This document shows, piece by piece, positions 1-11,255 of a stretch of 58,843 nucleotides of DNA. Each line of letters starts with the position of its first letter. Positions within the stretch are counted from its first letter, which is position 1. Made by a program: the position numbers and the translations under genes. Below the pieces are notes generated by a model, which saw nothing but the letters and a program-made list of their open reading frames with translations, had not been told where the DNA came from and searched no databases. Source of the DNA: Acidobacteriota bacterium (lineage in GTDB: Bacteria; Acidobacteriota; Vicinamibacteria; Vicinamibacterales; UBA2999); assembly GCA_030650395.1 (NCBI GenBank), contig JAUSDY010000011.1, positions 1-58,843 on the forward strand, read 5' to 3'.

Positions 1-37
1 GGCACACGTTGGCGTTTCAGGTACACTGGGGCCAGTC

Positions 38-142
38 ATGTCCAGTTCAGGTCGGGCGCTCATCATCGAGGATCGGGTGGTCGTGCCGGACACCGCGTTC
101 GACCACACCGGATATCGCGCGTGGGTCACGTCGGACGCCTAG
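38..142 (+). pseudogene. Possible N-terminal remnant of a Uma2-like protein
   Basis: An ATG-led reading frame of 34 codons ends at a TAG. Its peptide (EDRVVVPDTAFDHTGYRAW, then VTSDA) faintly resembles the opening of Uma2/DUF820 nuclease-like proteins, where a similar stretch precedes a longer conserved domain. Nothing downstream continues it in any frame. It sits at the edge of an element-remnant region and could equally be chance. Confidence 0.2.
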
Positions 143-161
143 GCACCTTGGAGCGAGCGGC

Positions 162-420
162 TCATGTGCGGTTCTCAGACCCAGGCTGCTTGTGAATCAC
201 AAACGTGATCGCCTGTGGCACCAGCGGCTGATCCCCCGCGCCCGTGACTTGGAGCGGTAGCACCTTCCCCACCAGCGTCAGGAACGCCGTAGGATTCTTC
301 GTGGCCTGTGTCGTGAGATACGCCACGCCGCCCACGTCATCGAGCGCGACAAGATCATGTCTTTCAGCGCTGCGGTCACCTTGTTGCGCGTGCCCCTTTT
401 CCCGGAAAGTCCGAGCTTCG
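162..420 (-). pseudogene. Frameshifted small phage-type protein
   Basis: Two minus-strand frames together make one recognisable small protein of prophage and terminase-associated type. The first (about 418-350) reads KLGLSGKRGTRNKVTAALKD then MIL. The second (about 348-162) reads ALDDVGGVAYLTTQATKNP and then TAFLTLVGKVLPLQVTG. They join if one base is restored near 349-350, so a single-base deletion explains the break. The reading-frame end at 162 is a normal stop. Its start abuts the integrase remnant at about 420-430, so both look like pieces of one decayed element. Confidence 0.55.
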
Positions 421-429
421 CTGGCCGGT

Positions 430-864
430 GTGAAGACCAAGATTCAATTCGTGGAGCCCAAGTCGGCTCGGAGCCGGCGGACCATCGCGCTGCCCTCAAC
501 GGTGGTCAAGGCGCTGACCCGTCACCGTGTGCGGCAGCTTGAGGCAAGGCTCCTCGCGGGGAAACGCTGGCAGGAAGGAGCGCTCGTGTTCTCGACCCCG
601 ATCGGCACGCCACTCGACGGGCGCAACGTCACCCGCGCATTCAAGAGCATCTTGGTCAGTCAGGGACTTCCGACCATCCGGATTCACGATCTCCGGCACT
701 CCTGCGCCACGTTGCTGCTCGTGCAAGGCGTCAGCCCGCGTGTCGTGATGGAGACGCTCGGACATTCCCAGGTGTCGCTGACGCTCAACACCTACAGCCA
801 CGTCCTCCCGGCGCTTCAGGAGGACGCGGCGTCGAAGATGGACGCGATTCTCTCGCGTTCTTGA
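430..864 (+). pseudogene. Truncated tyrosine recombinase (phage-type integrase), C-terminal part
   Basis: The frame encodes the C-terminal half of a tyrosine site-specific recombinase. Visible features are the beta-hairpin KTKIQFVEPKSARSRRTIALP region, the HDLRHS box carrying the second catalytic Arg, LGHSQ with the catalytic His, and the nucleophile Tyr in NTYSHV. The N-terminal core-binding domain and the first catalytic Arg box are missing. Upstream sequence in this frame is antisense to the phage-type remnant, so the protein cannot work as it stands. The 3' end lies 86 bp from the 3' end of tRNA-Lys, the usual place for an island integrase. Confidence 0.75.
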
Positions 865-950
865 CGGTTAGCGTGTCAGTTAGTGTGTCAGCCGGTGAGA
901 TTCGCAGCGAATCGGAAGCGAACGATCGAGATTTCCTGAAGGAATTTTGG

Positions 951-1023
951 TGAGCCCGGTAGGAATCGAACCTACAACCAACAGATTAAGAGTCTGCTGC
1001 TCTGCCAGTTGAGCTACGGGCCC
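951..1023 (-). tRNA. tRNA-Lys (anticodon CTT)
   Basis: The minus strand folds as a cloverleaf. The acceptor stem is GGGCCCG with CGGGCTC and discriminator A. The D arm has GTAGCTCAACTGGCAGAGC, the anticodon stem is GCAGA/TCTGT with loop CTCTTAA (anticodon CTT), and the T arm has GGTTCGATTCC. CCA is not encoded. The 3' end faces the integrase remnant at 430-864, so this gene is the likely attachment site of the decayed element. Confidence 0.95.
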
Positions 1024-1202
1024 ACTTTGGGAGTGGCCGCACAGCGAGTGAAGCTGCACGACTGGCATGTCCGCGCTGAGGCGGACAAACTCTGACTATA
1101 ACATTCGCGCTTCACGCGGAGCAATGTTGGATCGGTTGCCCTGCTCTCCGTTGACGTAGAATGACGCCACTATCTGCACAGCATCGCCAACAGGGAGAAG
1201 CC

Positions 1203-2819
1203 ATGCGCACACGTGGACATTGGGGCCTTCAGTTGTTGCTCGCCGCGGCGGTGTCCGCGACGGCTTTGGCACAGACGACGTACCCGCCGAATGGACCGAA
1301 GATTCCGCCGGTGACGTTGACGGGAGGGGGATCGCCCCCACCCACCCCTGCGCCCGCTCCCGGGACCCGGGATCGCGCCTCCCAGTGGAACATGGAGCTC
1401 ATGGGCCATAACGATCTGCAGGGACGATCCGCCTACCAGCCGATCATCATCAACCAGGACGGAAAACAGATCGCCTACGTCGGCCACCACAACAACCAGA
1501 AGCCGATCATGAATCCGCTGACCGGCAGGCCGGAAACCAATGGCACGTCGATTGTCGACGTGACCGACCCGGCCAAGACCAAATATCTCGCGCACATTCC
1601 GACCGGCGACGACCGGGCTACCGGTGGCGCCCAGATGGTCCGCGTCTGTAGCGGCAACACGCTGCCGCGCGCCGTGAAGGGCAAGTGGTACTTGCTGCGT
1701 CCGCTTGGCGGGCGGGCACACGAGATCTGGGACGTCACCGATCCGTCGAAGCCGGCCAAGCTGACCACCGTCGTCGACAACCTCACCGGCACGCATAAGA
1801 GCTGGTGGGAATGCGACACCGGCATCGCCTATCTGGTGGCCAACAACTCGAAGGAAGGCTGGGCGGGCGGCAACCACCTCAAGATCTACGACCTGAGCGA
1901 CCCGGCCAAGCCGGTCTACATCCGCGACTTCGGGATGGTCGGCACGCAGCCCAACGCGGGCGGGTCTGGAGAGGGGGAAGGCATTCATGGCGCGATTTCC
2001 GCCGGGCCCGAGAAGAACCGCGTCTACATCGCCTACGGGACCGGCAGCGACGGTGTGGTCTCGATCGTGGACCGCAAGAAGCTGCTGACCGAGTTCAAGA
2101 ATCCGCTGACGCCGACGGCCGCCGAGCTGCTCGCGCCGCAGGTGGGCTACCTGCACATGTCTCCCGACCAGGGCGCGCACACGACCTTCCCGATCTTCGA
2201 CGTGCCGATCCCCGGCTTCCAGGGGCATCAGGCGCTCCGGAAGCGCGATCTGCTCCTGGTCGTGTCCGAGGCGGGCCGCTCGGACAATTGCGGCCAGAAC
2301 TTCCCGTCCGATCAGCTGACACAGGGTCGTCCGGCGCCGCATCTCGCGTTCCTGCTCGATATCACACACGAGCCCACGCCGTGGCCGCTGTCGACGATCC
2401 GTGTTCAGGAAACCCAGGGCGACTATTGTGGACGAGGCGGGCGGTTCGGCGCGCACTCCTCCGCGGAATCGTTCTATCCCCCCTACTACGGCAAGATCGC
2501 GGTCCTGGCGTGGTTCAATGCGGGCGTGCGCATCTGGGACATTCGCGACCCGTTTGCCATTCACGAGGTCGGCTTTTTCGTTCCGCCGGCCAATCAGAAC
2601 ACCGTGCCGACCTGCTCGAACGCCGAGACGAGAGAGGGCGGCGAGTTCGGCACGAAGACGGCGACCACGACGTGCAAGAGCGCTGGCGTCACGAACAACG
2701 TGGAGATTGACGACCGCGGCCTGATCTTCGGAGCGGACCGCGCCGGTGGCGGGCTTCACATCCTGAGGCTCACTGGGCATGCGGCCCAGATCGTCGGGAA
2801 ACGGCCGGGCTCGAACTAG
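1203..2819 (+). CDS. Secreted LVIVD-repeat beta-propeller protein
   Basis: A 538-residue secreted protein. The chosen ATG at 1203 follows GGGAGAAG and opens a clear signal peptide ending ATALAQ; an earlier in-frame start would hide it. A Pro-rich segment (about 35-55) precedes repeats of the LVIVD beta-propeller type, such as NGTSIVDVTDPAKTKYL and HEIWDVTDPSKPAKL, and a C-terminal VRIWDIRDPF blade. Function is unknown; the family is extracytoplasmic and repeat-bearing. It is clearly paralogous to the protein at 44093-45619 (both have NDLQGR, NPLTG or NPITG, and NGTSI.D.TDP) and more distantly to the one at 6393-8264. Confidence 0.85.
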   Translation: MRTRGHWGLQLLLAAAVSATALAQTTYPPNGPKIPPVTLTGGGSPPPTPAPAPGTRDRASQWNMELMGHNDLQGRSAYQPIIINQDGKQIAYVGHHNNQKPIMNPLTGRPETNGTSIVDVTDPAKTKYLAHIPTGDDRATGGAQMVRVCSGNTLPRAVKGKWYLLRPLGGRAHEIWDVTDPSKPAKLTTVVDNLTGTHKSWWECDTGIAYLVANNSKEGWAGGNHLKIYDLSDPAKPVYIRDFGMVGTQPNAGGSGEGEGIHGAISAGPEKNRVYIAYGTGSDGVVSIVDRKKLLTEFKNPLTPTAAELLAPQVGYLHMSPDQGAHTTFPIFDVPIPGFQGHQALRKRDLLLVVSEAGRSDNCGQNFPSDQLTQGRPAPHLAFLLDITHEPTPWPLSTIRVQETQGDYCGRGGRFGAHSSAESFYPPYYGKIAVLAWFNAGVRIWDIRDPFAIHEVGFFVPPANQNTVPTCSNAETREGGEFGTKTATTTCKSAGVTNNVEIDDRGLIFGADRAGGGLHILRLTGHAAQIVGKRPGSN

Positions 2820-2867
2820 GAGCCTTTGACCCCAAGAAGTATGACTGTTTGAGGTCTGCTCGGTCCT

Positions 2868-3248
2868 TCACTTGCGAGGCTCGGAAATCCGACCTTTACG
2901 CTCGCCGAGCCGCTCGAATTCCTTTTTGAGCGCCTCGAGCTGGTTCTCGTCAAGCTCCTCGAGATTCATCAGCTGAGGCCGGGCGCCGGCCGTGCTTCTG
3001 ATCAGCTCATCGAGCTTCAACTGCAGTGCCCGCGTATCGCGGTTCTGGGTGTTCTGCAGCAGGAACGCGATCAGAAACGTCACTTGCGACGCTGCGGTGT
3101 TCATCGTCAATTGCCACGTATCCGAGAATCGAAACACCGGACCGAGCATCAGCCACAGTGCCGTTAACGCGAGCGTCGCCGTGAACGTCCACGGAGAGCC
3201 GACCACGGACGCGGTGCCGTCAGCAATTCGCCTGAATCCATTCATCAT
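2868..3248 (-). CDS. Low-affinity iron permease family protein
   Basis: A 126-residue membrane protein resembling the low-affinity iron permease family (PF04120). Two hydrophobic segments at about 21-37 and 52-68 (TLALTALWLMLGPVF and VTFLIAFLLQN) flank the short FSDTWQLTMNT loop. A charged C-terminal tail follows, with DTRALQLKLDELIR and a predicted coil around ENQLEALKKEFERL. Bacterial members are much shorter than yeast Fet4 and transport has rarely been shown for them, so the iron role is a family label. It is divergent from the gene at 3346. Confidence 0.7.
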   Translation of the reverse strand: MMNGFRRIADGTASVVGSPWTFTATLALTALWLMLGPVFRFSDTWQLTMNTAASQVTFLIAFLLQNTQNRDTRALQLKLDELIRSTAGARPQLMNLEELDENQLEALKKEFERLGERKGRISEPRK

Positions 3249-3345
3249 GAGTCCCCCACTGCCGGGACGACGATATCAGGTCGGCGTGACTGGACAGTAT
3301 TGGGGTCTCTAACACCTCCCACTCGTGGCAGGATTGACGCTGATC

Positions 3346-4233
3346 ATGCTTCGGGTTCTGGGCATCTGCACTCTCGTCGCAGTCACCGTGCAAGTCGCGC
3401 CGGCCGATCCACGGTCGGTCGTCGCCGATCGCGTTACCCGGCTGACACGGGACACGGCGTGGACCCGCGTGCGATCGGTGCCCATCACGTTCAGGACATT
3501 TCATCCGCAAGGACTGGTGAAAATCGGCGACACGTTCTTCCTCTCATCCGTCGAGGTCCTCGATCGCGACGCCGGGCAGGGCACCGGACATCTGTTCAAG
3601 ATGGATTCGTCGGGCCGGCTCCTCGCCGATCTCAAACTGGGCGAAGGCACGATCTATCACCCGGGCGGCCTCGATTACGACGGCAAGAACATCTGGGTTG
3701 CGGTGGCCGAGTACCGGCCCAACAGCCGATCGATCATCTACCGTGTCGATCCCGACGCGATGACCGCGGTCGAAGTCTTTCGCTTCGCCGATCACCTCGG
3801 CGCCGTCGTCCACGATACCGACGACGATGCGCTTCACGGCGTCAGTTGGGGCTCGCGGCGTTTCTATCGGTGGCCGATCGGCCGCGATGGACGCGTCACC
3901 AACGCGGCCGCGCTCGGCACGCTCAATCCCTCACACTACGTCGACTATCAGGACTGTAAATACGCGGGCCACCACCGCATGCTCTGCACAGGGGTGACGG
4001 AGATTCGACAATCAGCCGACGCGCCGTCCTTCCGCCTTGGCGGGCTCGAGCTGATCGACCTGCGCGACGGCCGGCCGCTGCATCAGGTGCCAATCCTGCT
4101 GTGGACCGACAGTGGTCTCGACATGACCCACAACCCCGCGTGGATCGAGTCAACCGCAACAGGCCTGTGGGGTTATTTCATCCCCGAAGACAACCTTTCG
4201 ACGCTCTATGTTTACGAGGCCGCAACGCCGTGA
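3346..4233 (+). CDS. Secreted propeller-like protein (DUF6454-like)
   Basis: A 295-residue exported protein. I chose the ATG at 3346 because it gives a compact signal peptide (MLRVLGICTLVAVTVQVAPA), whereas the GTG at 3325 adds seven residues with no better ribosome site. Repeated blade-like segments include FHPQGLVKIGDTFFLSSVEV, YHPGGLDYDGKNIWVAVAEY and LHGVSWGSRRFYRW. The opening HPQGLV and the layout recall DUF6454 proteins, for which no function is established. It ends near YFIPEDNLSTLYVYEA. The family assignment is from memory of its motifs. Confidence 0.55.
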   Translation: MLRVLGICTLVAVTVQVAPADPRSVVADRVTRLTRDTAWTRVRSVPITFRTFHPQGLVKIGDTFFLSSVEVLDRDAGQGTGHLFKMDSSGRLLADLKLGEGTIYHPGGLDYDGKNIWVAVAEYRPNSRSIIYRVDPDAMTAVEVFRFADHLGAVVHDTDDDALHGVSWGSRRFYRWPIGRDGRVTNAAALGTLNPSHYVDYQDCKYAGHHRMLCTGVTEIRQSADAPSFRLGGLELIDLRDGRPLHQVPILLWTDSGLDMTHNPAWIESTATGLWGYFIPEDNLSTLYVYEAATP

Positions 4234-4278
4234 CGTGGCCTCTGCTGCCGAAGCGAAGTAGCGTCCTTGCCAAGGTCC

Positions 4279-4701
4279 TTAGCGGGAACTTGCTGAATCC
4301 CTGACGGGCACGACGTCCTCGACGGTGAACGACCACAACACGTTGGCCGATTCCACCAGGAAGTCGTAGGTGCGCGGGGAGTCGGCGAAGTCGACGACGC
4401 CGGCGCCGTCGCCCTGGTGATCGGCCGCGACCTGCAGCGTGCGGCCGCTGACGCCGCTTCGGATGGTGAGACGGAACCGGCCGGCGCCTTTCGGATCCTC
4501 ACCGTGCGTTTCCCACCGCAGGCGGAATTGGCCTTCGCTGTTGACGTCGCCCAGCGTCATGTCACCCTTGCCCTGCCATGAGCCCACCAGGCGATACGCG
4601 CCGACGGTGGCGGGTCTGGCAGCGGGTGCGGACGATCCACACCCGCTCAGGATGGCGGCACTTGCAAACACGAGCGCGCGGCAGAAGGGGGGCCGAAGCA
4701 T
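4279..4701 (-). CDS. Putative lipoprotein, unknown function
   Basis: A 140-residue protein with a type II signal peptide: a hydrophobic stretch ending in the lipobox LSGC puts the lipidated Cys at about residue 21. The mature part is short and soluble (AYRLVGSWQGKGDMTLGD, then a FRLTIRSGVSGRTL segment). It probably forms a small beta-rich domain anchored to a membrane. I do not recognise a family. The palindromic element at 4715-4738 separates it from the beta-barrel gene just upstream on the same strand. Confidence 0.6.
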   Translation of the reverse strand: MLRPPFCRALVFASAAILSGCGSSAPAARPATVGAYRLVGSWQGKGDMTLGDVNSEGQFRLRWETHGEDPKGAGRFRLTIRSGVSGRTLQVAADHQGDGAGVVDFADSPRTYDFLVESANVLWSFTVEDVVPVRDSASSR

Positions 4702-4714
4702 GGGCCCCCATTAT

Positions 4715-4738
4715 CGCGGAACTAAAGTTCCGCGCTAC
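4715..4738. repeat. CTAAAG-centred palindrome, type B (copy 1)
   Basis: CGCGGAACTAAAGTTCCGCG at 4715-4734 is a perfect palindrome of 9-base arms around a two-base centre, followed by CTAC. Read on the minus strand, the GTAG at its head supplies the TAG stop codon of the beta-barrel gene ending at 4735. The same unit recurs at 8282-8305 and 46822-46868. Confidence 0.85.
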
Positions 4739-5403
4739 CCTCCGAAGCGGAAGGTGATGCCGATGGTGCCGCGCCAGAAGTTGAAGACGTCGGTGGCGAG
4801 TTCCTGGTCGAAGAACGGGTTGTCCGTAATCGGATCTTCGTCGTCCAGCGATTCGAGCTCGCGGAAGTAGCGAACATCGGCGCGCAGGCCGAAGTGATCG
4901 CCGAAGAACATATTGGCGCCGGCCCCGAAGTTGTAGCCGGTGTCGTTGCTCGTAATGTCGTCAAACAGATCGCTCGCGCTTCTCAGCTGGGTGCGGATCG
5001 TCCCGGCGCCGGCCGTCACATACGGACGAAAGCCGCCGCCGGTCGAGCCGCCAATGGGAATGGCGAGAATGACATTGGCCATCAGCGTCTGGACGCTCGA
5101 GTCGAGATTGAGGATGTCGAAGTTGTTGGTGCCACCCGTGAACTGGAAGAAATTGGGCGCGACACTGTAATCGACCTCGACCCCGAAAATCCCCTTGCTC
5201 ATGTAGCCGAAGCTGCCGCCAAAGCTGACACGCTGCTCGAACTGGTCGTCAAGGTCGTTCAGCACGAACTGATTGGATGCGCCGCCGAACACCACGCCCA
5301 GATACGGGGTCAACAGCCAATCAGCGCGCGCGGGCGTTGCGGCCGCGCCAAGGAACAGGACCATCAGTCCCGCTCGCAGTAGGTATGTCACTCCGGATTT
5401 CAT
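4735..5403 (-). CDS. Outer-membrane beta-barrel protein
   Basis: A 222-residue protein with a cleavable signal peptide (ending TPARA) and the alternating hydrophobic pattern of an OmpA-like or OmpW-like small barrel. WLLTPYLGVVFGG opens the first strand, VSFGGSFGYMSKGIFGVEVDY is another, and the protein ends with an aromatic-rich last strand (WRGTIGITFRFGG). AAGGAGAA precedes the ATG. The terminal TAG comes from the GTAG head of the palindromic element at 4715-4738, so the present C-terminus may have been fixed by that insertion. Substrate unknown. Confidence 0.7.
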   Translation of the reverse strand: MKSGVTYLLRAGLMVLFLGAAATPARADWLLTPYLGVVFGGASNQFVLNDLDDQFEQRVSFGGSFGYMSKGIFGVEVDYSVAPNFFQFTGGTNNFDILNLDSSVQTLMANVILAIPIGGSTGGGFRPYVTAGAGTIRTQLRSASDLFDDITSNDTGYNFGAGANMFFGDHFGLRADVRYFRELESLDDEDPITDNPFFDQELATDVFNFWRGTIGITFRFGG

Positions 5404-5562
5404 TTACAGTTCTCCTTGGGTGAGCAGGCTGCAAATGGGAGGCCAATGACAGCTTTGGGCGAAGACGACGCGAATTGAAAGAAACCCGGCGCGTCCGGAT
5501 GTCAAATAGCGCCGTCCGCCCTGCAAATCCGATCGGTACGAGCCTTGCTCCGACGCGCCGCC

Positions 5563-6392
5563 ATGGAGAGAGTGCTCCCCGCGCCAACCCGCCTGTACGA
5601 GCGGCTGAGAAGCGTCACGCCCAACCTTGGCCGCATCGAGGCGGTAAACAAGGAGCTGTGGCTGCTGCTGTCGCTGTTCTCGCTCGGGCTGCTCTTCAAC
5701 TACCTGGTGGCCTCGCAGCGGATGGTCCTCAGCTTCTACACGTTCCCGACGCTGCTGTCGGCGTACACCTACGGCCGCCGGCACGCCACGCTGACCGCGT
5801 TTGCCAGCGTCCTGATCGTGGTGTTGATGTCGATGCAGAATCCGGCGCTGGTGGGCGCGAACGAGGGGGCGCGGGCGTGGCTGGATCGGTGGCTCGACGT
5901 CACGGCCTGGGGCGGCACGCTGGTCCTCACGGGCTACTTGATGGGCACGCTCTACGAGCACCGCACCGCGCAGCTGCGCGAGCTGCGCGAGACCTACGAC
6001 GGCGTGCTGCTGCTGCTGCGCCACTTCATTTCGAAGGACAAGTACACCGAGAACCACTCGTATCGTGTCTCGGTGTATGCCGCGCGCATCGCCGCGGGGC
6101 TGCACCTGAGCGCGTCCTTCCGATCATCCTGGCCCACCATGACAAGTTCGACGGCAACGGCTACCACCCGCTGCGCGGCGAGGAGATTCCGCTCGAGGCC
6201 CGGGTGATCTCGGTCGCCGACGTCTACGATGCGCTGACGAGCGATCGCCCCTATCGCAAGGCGATGTCGCCCTACGACGCCAAGGAGATCCTTCTGAAAG
6301 GGTCCGGCACCGACTTCGACCCACGCGTGATCGACGCCTTCATCGACGCCTTCAAGAAGGGCGAGATGGAAATCACCGCGGTGCAGGTGTAG
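5563..6392 (+). pseudogene. HD-GYP domain gene with out-of-frame internal deletion
   Basis: The first part (5563 to about 6115) encodes several membrane helices (LLLSLFSLGLLFNYLVA and onward) and the start of an HD-GYP domain, KYTENHSYRVSVYAARIAAG. The end of such a domain (AHHDKFDGNGYHPLRGEEIP, then VADVYDALTSDRPYRKA) resumes at about 6120 in another frame and runs to 6392. Compared with the intact HD-GYP domain at 23231-24844, about 60 residues are missing at the junction, including the catalytic HD motif. The gene cannot make a working c-di-GMP phosphodiesterase unless this is an assembly error. Confidence 0.75.
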
Positions 6393-8264
6393 CTAGCGCA
6401 GCCGCGCAGCCCTTCCCTTCAACGTTTCCGCGAGCGCGTTCAGCCGGGTTGCGTCGCGGCCTGTCGCCGCCTTCGCATCCCCTTCGAGCTGTGTCGCGAC
6501 CGCGTCGAGCGCGTCAAGCGCCGCCGCGGCGCTGCGTTCCTTGCCGGTGCGCAGCTGATCGACCTTGTCGAGGCCGTCACGCACCGCGCGCGCACGCTCG
6601 GGACGAATCGCCTTGTTGCGGTTCAGCTGATCGAGATACGCCTTGGCGACCACCGACACGGCGGGCCACACGATTTTCGGCTGGTTCTGGGAATTGAACT
6701 GCGTCGAGCGCACCAGGATGGCCGCATCGATCTCGTTCTGTGTCAGATGCTCGCCCGGCTTCAGCTTGAAGACGTCGATGCCGCGGGCGATCTCCGCGCC
6801 GTAAATGAAGCCGTTGTACCAGTAGCTTGACCAGTAGCCGCCGCCAACCAGCTCGGTCGGGTTGATCGGACCGCGATCGAAGAACGCGATCTCCGTCGGC
6901 CTGGTTGAATCGGTAAAGTCGAACACCGACACGCCGCCCTGATACCACGACTGCACCATGATGTCGCGCCCCGGCACCGGGATGAGCGATCCGTTGTGCG
7001 CGACACAGTTCTCCTGGTCGGTCTGCGGCGCCGGCATCTTGTAATAACCGGCGAACTTCAGTTTGCGATCCGGCGTGATGTCGAAGATCGCATCCGCGCC
7101 CCAGTTGAGGAGGTCCGTCGACCGGCAGCGCGGCCGCGAGCCGCCGCCCCACTCATCGGTGAACAGCACCTTCGTCCCGTCGTTGTTGAACGTGGCCGAG
7201 TGCCAGTAGGCGAAGTTCTTGTCCGCCACGAAGTCCAGGCGCACCGGGTTCTTCGGATCGCGAATGTCCATCAGGATGCCGTTGCCCGAGCAGGCGCCCG
7301 CAGCGAGGCCGATCTCGGAATACACGGTGATGTCGTGGCACTGATTGGTGGTGCTGGTGCGCTGCGTGCCGGGGCCGTGATCGCCGCCCGCCCACAACGC
7401 GGCAATGTTGCCGGCGGTGTCGGCAAACACGCGCGGCCGGTTGACGATCTTCGCCTGCGACGGGTTGGCGAGCGGCACCTGGATCACGTCGATGCTGAAG
7501 AGCGCGGTCTCCTTGTCTTCTTTCGGATCGCCGCCCGAGCACCCGGTGAGCTCTTCGCCGGACCGCACCCGGCCGGTGCCGGAGCCATACACATAGATGT
7601 TGGCCTGGTCGCTCGGATCGAGGATCAGCGTGTGCGTGTGCGAGCCACGGCAGGTCTGCACCGCCGCGACCTGTTTCGGATTGCGCATGTCGCTGATGTC
7701 GAAGATCCGTATGCCGAGGAAGCGCTCGGCGCTCACCGGCGCCGCGACGCCCTGCAGGCCGCAGTCGAGACGCCCGCGCGTCTGCTCAACCGACATGAAC
7801 AACAGGTTGCCGTGGATCGACACGTCACCCTGCCCGCCGGGGCACACAATCGACGCCAGCAGGCGCGGCTTGTCGGCGCGCTCGACATCGTAGGTATTGA
7901 AGCCGTGGTAGTTGCCGACCACGACGTTGGTGCCGCTGAAGGCGAGGTCGGAATTGGTATAGCCGGAACCCGGCGGTGGCGGCGGAGCCGGCGCATTCGG
8001 ATCGCGCGCCGGGGGCGGCGTGGCCGGCGTGCCCGGCGGCGGTTCCGGTGGCGTGACTGAACCGGCCGGCGCCTTGGGGTCGAAGAACCCCTCGGGCTTG
8101 GGCAGGTTGGCGACGAGCTCCATGTTCCAGGCGGCCTGCCCGCCGTCGCGGAAGCCCGGCTTCAGCCCGATGCGCGGGTCCCTCGGGTTGGGCGCGGGTT
8201 GTTGCGCCGAGACCGCGAGCACGGCGGTGATCGCGATGGCCAGGACGCTGAACAGTTTCCTCAT
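6393..8264 (-). CDS. Secreted LVIVD-repeat beta-propeller protein with C-terminal helical tail
   Basis: A 623-residue exported protein. The ATG at 8264 follows GGAGAG and opens a signal peptide ending AVSAQQ. A Pro-rich low-complexity segment (about 70-100) leads into propeller repeats of the LVIVD type (FNTYDVERADKPRLLASI, IRIFDISDMRNPKQVAAV, VSVFDFTDSTRPTEIAFF). The last 100 residues are helical and charged. Several Cys residues suggest disulphides. It shares QAAWNMEL near the N-terminus with QWNMEL of the protein at 1203-2819. Function unknown. It lies downstream of the S9 peptidase gene, separated only by the type B palindrome at 8282-8305. Confidence 0.8.
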   Translation of the reverse strand: MRKLFSVLAIAITAVLAVSAQQPAPNPRDPRIGLKPGFRDGGQAAWNMELVANLPKPEGFFDPKAPAGSVTPPEPPPGTPATPPPARDPNAPAPPPPPGSGYTNSDLAFSGTNVVVGNYHGFNTYDVERADKPRLLASIVCPGGQGDVSIHGNLLFMSVEQTRGRLDCGLQGVAAPVSAERFLGIRIFDISDMRNPKQVAAVQTCRGSHTHTLILDPSDQANIYVYGSGTGRVRSGEELTGCSGGDPKEDKETALFSIDVIQVPLANPSQAKIVNRPRVFADTAGNIAALWAGGDHGPGTQRTSTTNQCHDITVYSEIGLAAGACSGNGILMDIRDPKNPVRLDFVADKNFAYWHSATFNNDGTKVLFTDEWGGGSRPRCRSTDLLNWGADAIFDITPDRKLKFAGYYKMPAPQTDQENCVAHNGSLIPVPGRDIMVQSWYQGGVSVFDFTDSTRPTEIAFFDRGPINPTELVGGGYWSSYWYNGFIYGAEIARGIDVFKLKPGEHLTQNEIDAAILVRSTQFNSQNQPKIVWPAVSVVAKAYLDQLNRNKAIRPERARAVRDGLDKVDQLRTGKERSAAAALDALDAVATQLEGDAKAATGRDATRLNALAETLKGRAARLR

Positions 8265-8281
8265 CGGTCTCTCCAATAAAC

Positions 8282-8305
8282 CGCGGAACTAAAGTTCCGC
8301 GCTAC
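8282..8305. repeat. CTAAAG-centred palindrome, type B (copy 2)
   Basis: CGCGGAACTAAAGTTCCGCG at 8282-8301 followed by CTAC. It is identical over these 24 bases to the copy at 4715-4738 and fills most of the gap between the S9 peptidase stop (8310) and the next start codon (8264), so it would lie in any shared transcript. Confidence 0.85.
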
Positions 8306-8309
8306 ACCG

Positions 8310-10661
<2,352 letters not shown>

Positions 10662-10701
10662 AGGGGTTCCCGGGGACATCTTAGTGGAAATGCCATACTA
10701 A

Positions 10702-10728
10702 TGGAGCGTATCAACGACTTTGCAACTA
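10702..10728 (-). promoter_or_regulatory. 27-base upstream motif shared with 17333-17359 (copy 1)
   Basis: Read towards the S9 peptidase gene, the motif begins TAGTTGC and ends TTGATACGCTCCA. It differs at two positions from the motif at 17333-17359, which points at the peroxiredoxin-like gene. Here it lies about 40 bp before the start codon at 10661. The shared orientation relative to the downstream gene suggests a promoter or leader element. Confidence 0.5.
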
Positions 10729-10874
10729 GCGACCAACATGCGCCTTGTCGCAGCCACTGGGATTCTCGTCACAGAGTTTGTCACCGCCGGCGCATCAACC
10801 CGATCGGATCTGTTGACCATGAGGTCGGGGAGTTGATTGGGTAGGGAAGGACCTGCCATGAGCGAGTCGCATGG

Positions 10875-10948
10875 TGCGCCCAGCAAGACTTGAACTTGCA
10901 ACCTTTGGCTTCGGAGACCAACGCTCTATCCAATTGAGCTATGGGCGC
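10875..10948 (-). tRNA. tRNA-Arg (anticodon CCG)
   Basis: Minus-strand cloverleaf. The acceptor stem is GCGCCCA with TGGGCGC and discriminator A. The D arm is TAGCTCAATTGGATAGAGC. The anticodon stem is TTGGT/GCCAA with loop CTCCGAA (anticodon CCG, reading CGG). The T arm is GCAAGTTCAAGTCTTGC. CCA is not encoded. Confidence 0.93.
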
Positions 10949-11255
10949 ACGAACCCAAATCATATCAGCTTGGGTTCGCGCGCCTCACTACGACGGCGAC
11001 CGGTTGGAGTTGAGCTCCTCATTCCTTTCGACGGGCCCCTACCAAACTTGAGTAGCTGAAGTGTCGAGTATGGCAACCTCCTGCTCGTCCTTGCGAGCGA
11101 TTTAGTCGCTCCTGCGGGAGAAATTTGGCGACCCTTTTGCACAGTTGGGTCGCATGAATCAGGAATTATTCGCGGATCAGTAGGAGCCCCGAGGTGGAGG
11201 CGTCCAGGCGACACGGTACTGTGAGCGGCGCGATGCCGATGCGACCGACGACCCA
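10949..11255. other. Gene-free stretch containing a degenerate CTTTAG-type palindrome
   Basis: No convincing gene is seen. At 11095-11111 GAGCGA, TTTAG and TCGCTC form a short hairpin that fits the CTTTAG-centred plan with one base lost (arms GAGCGA/TCGCTC). It is flanked by GC-rich inverted words. The frame of the next gene is open from a TAG near 11180, so its true start may lie in this stretch. Confidence 0.4.

Noticed and set aside
5563-6392. Programmed frameshift in the HD-GYP gene
   Set aside because: A change of frame would not restore the roughly 60 missing residues that carry the catalytic HD motif.
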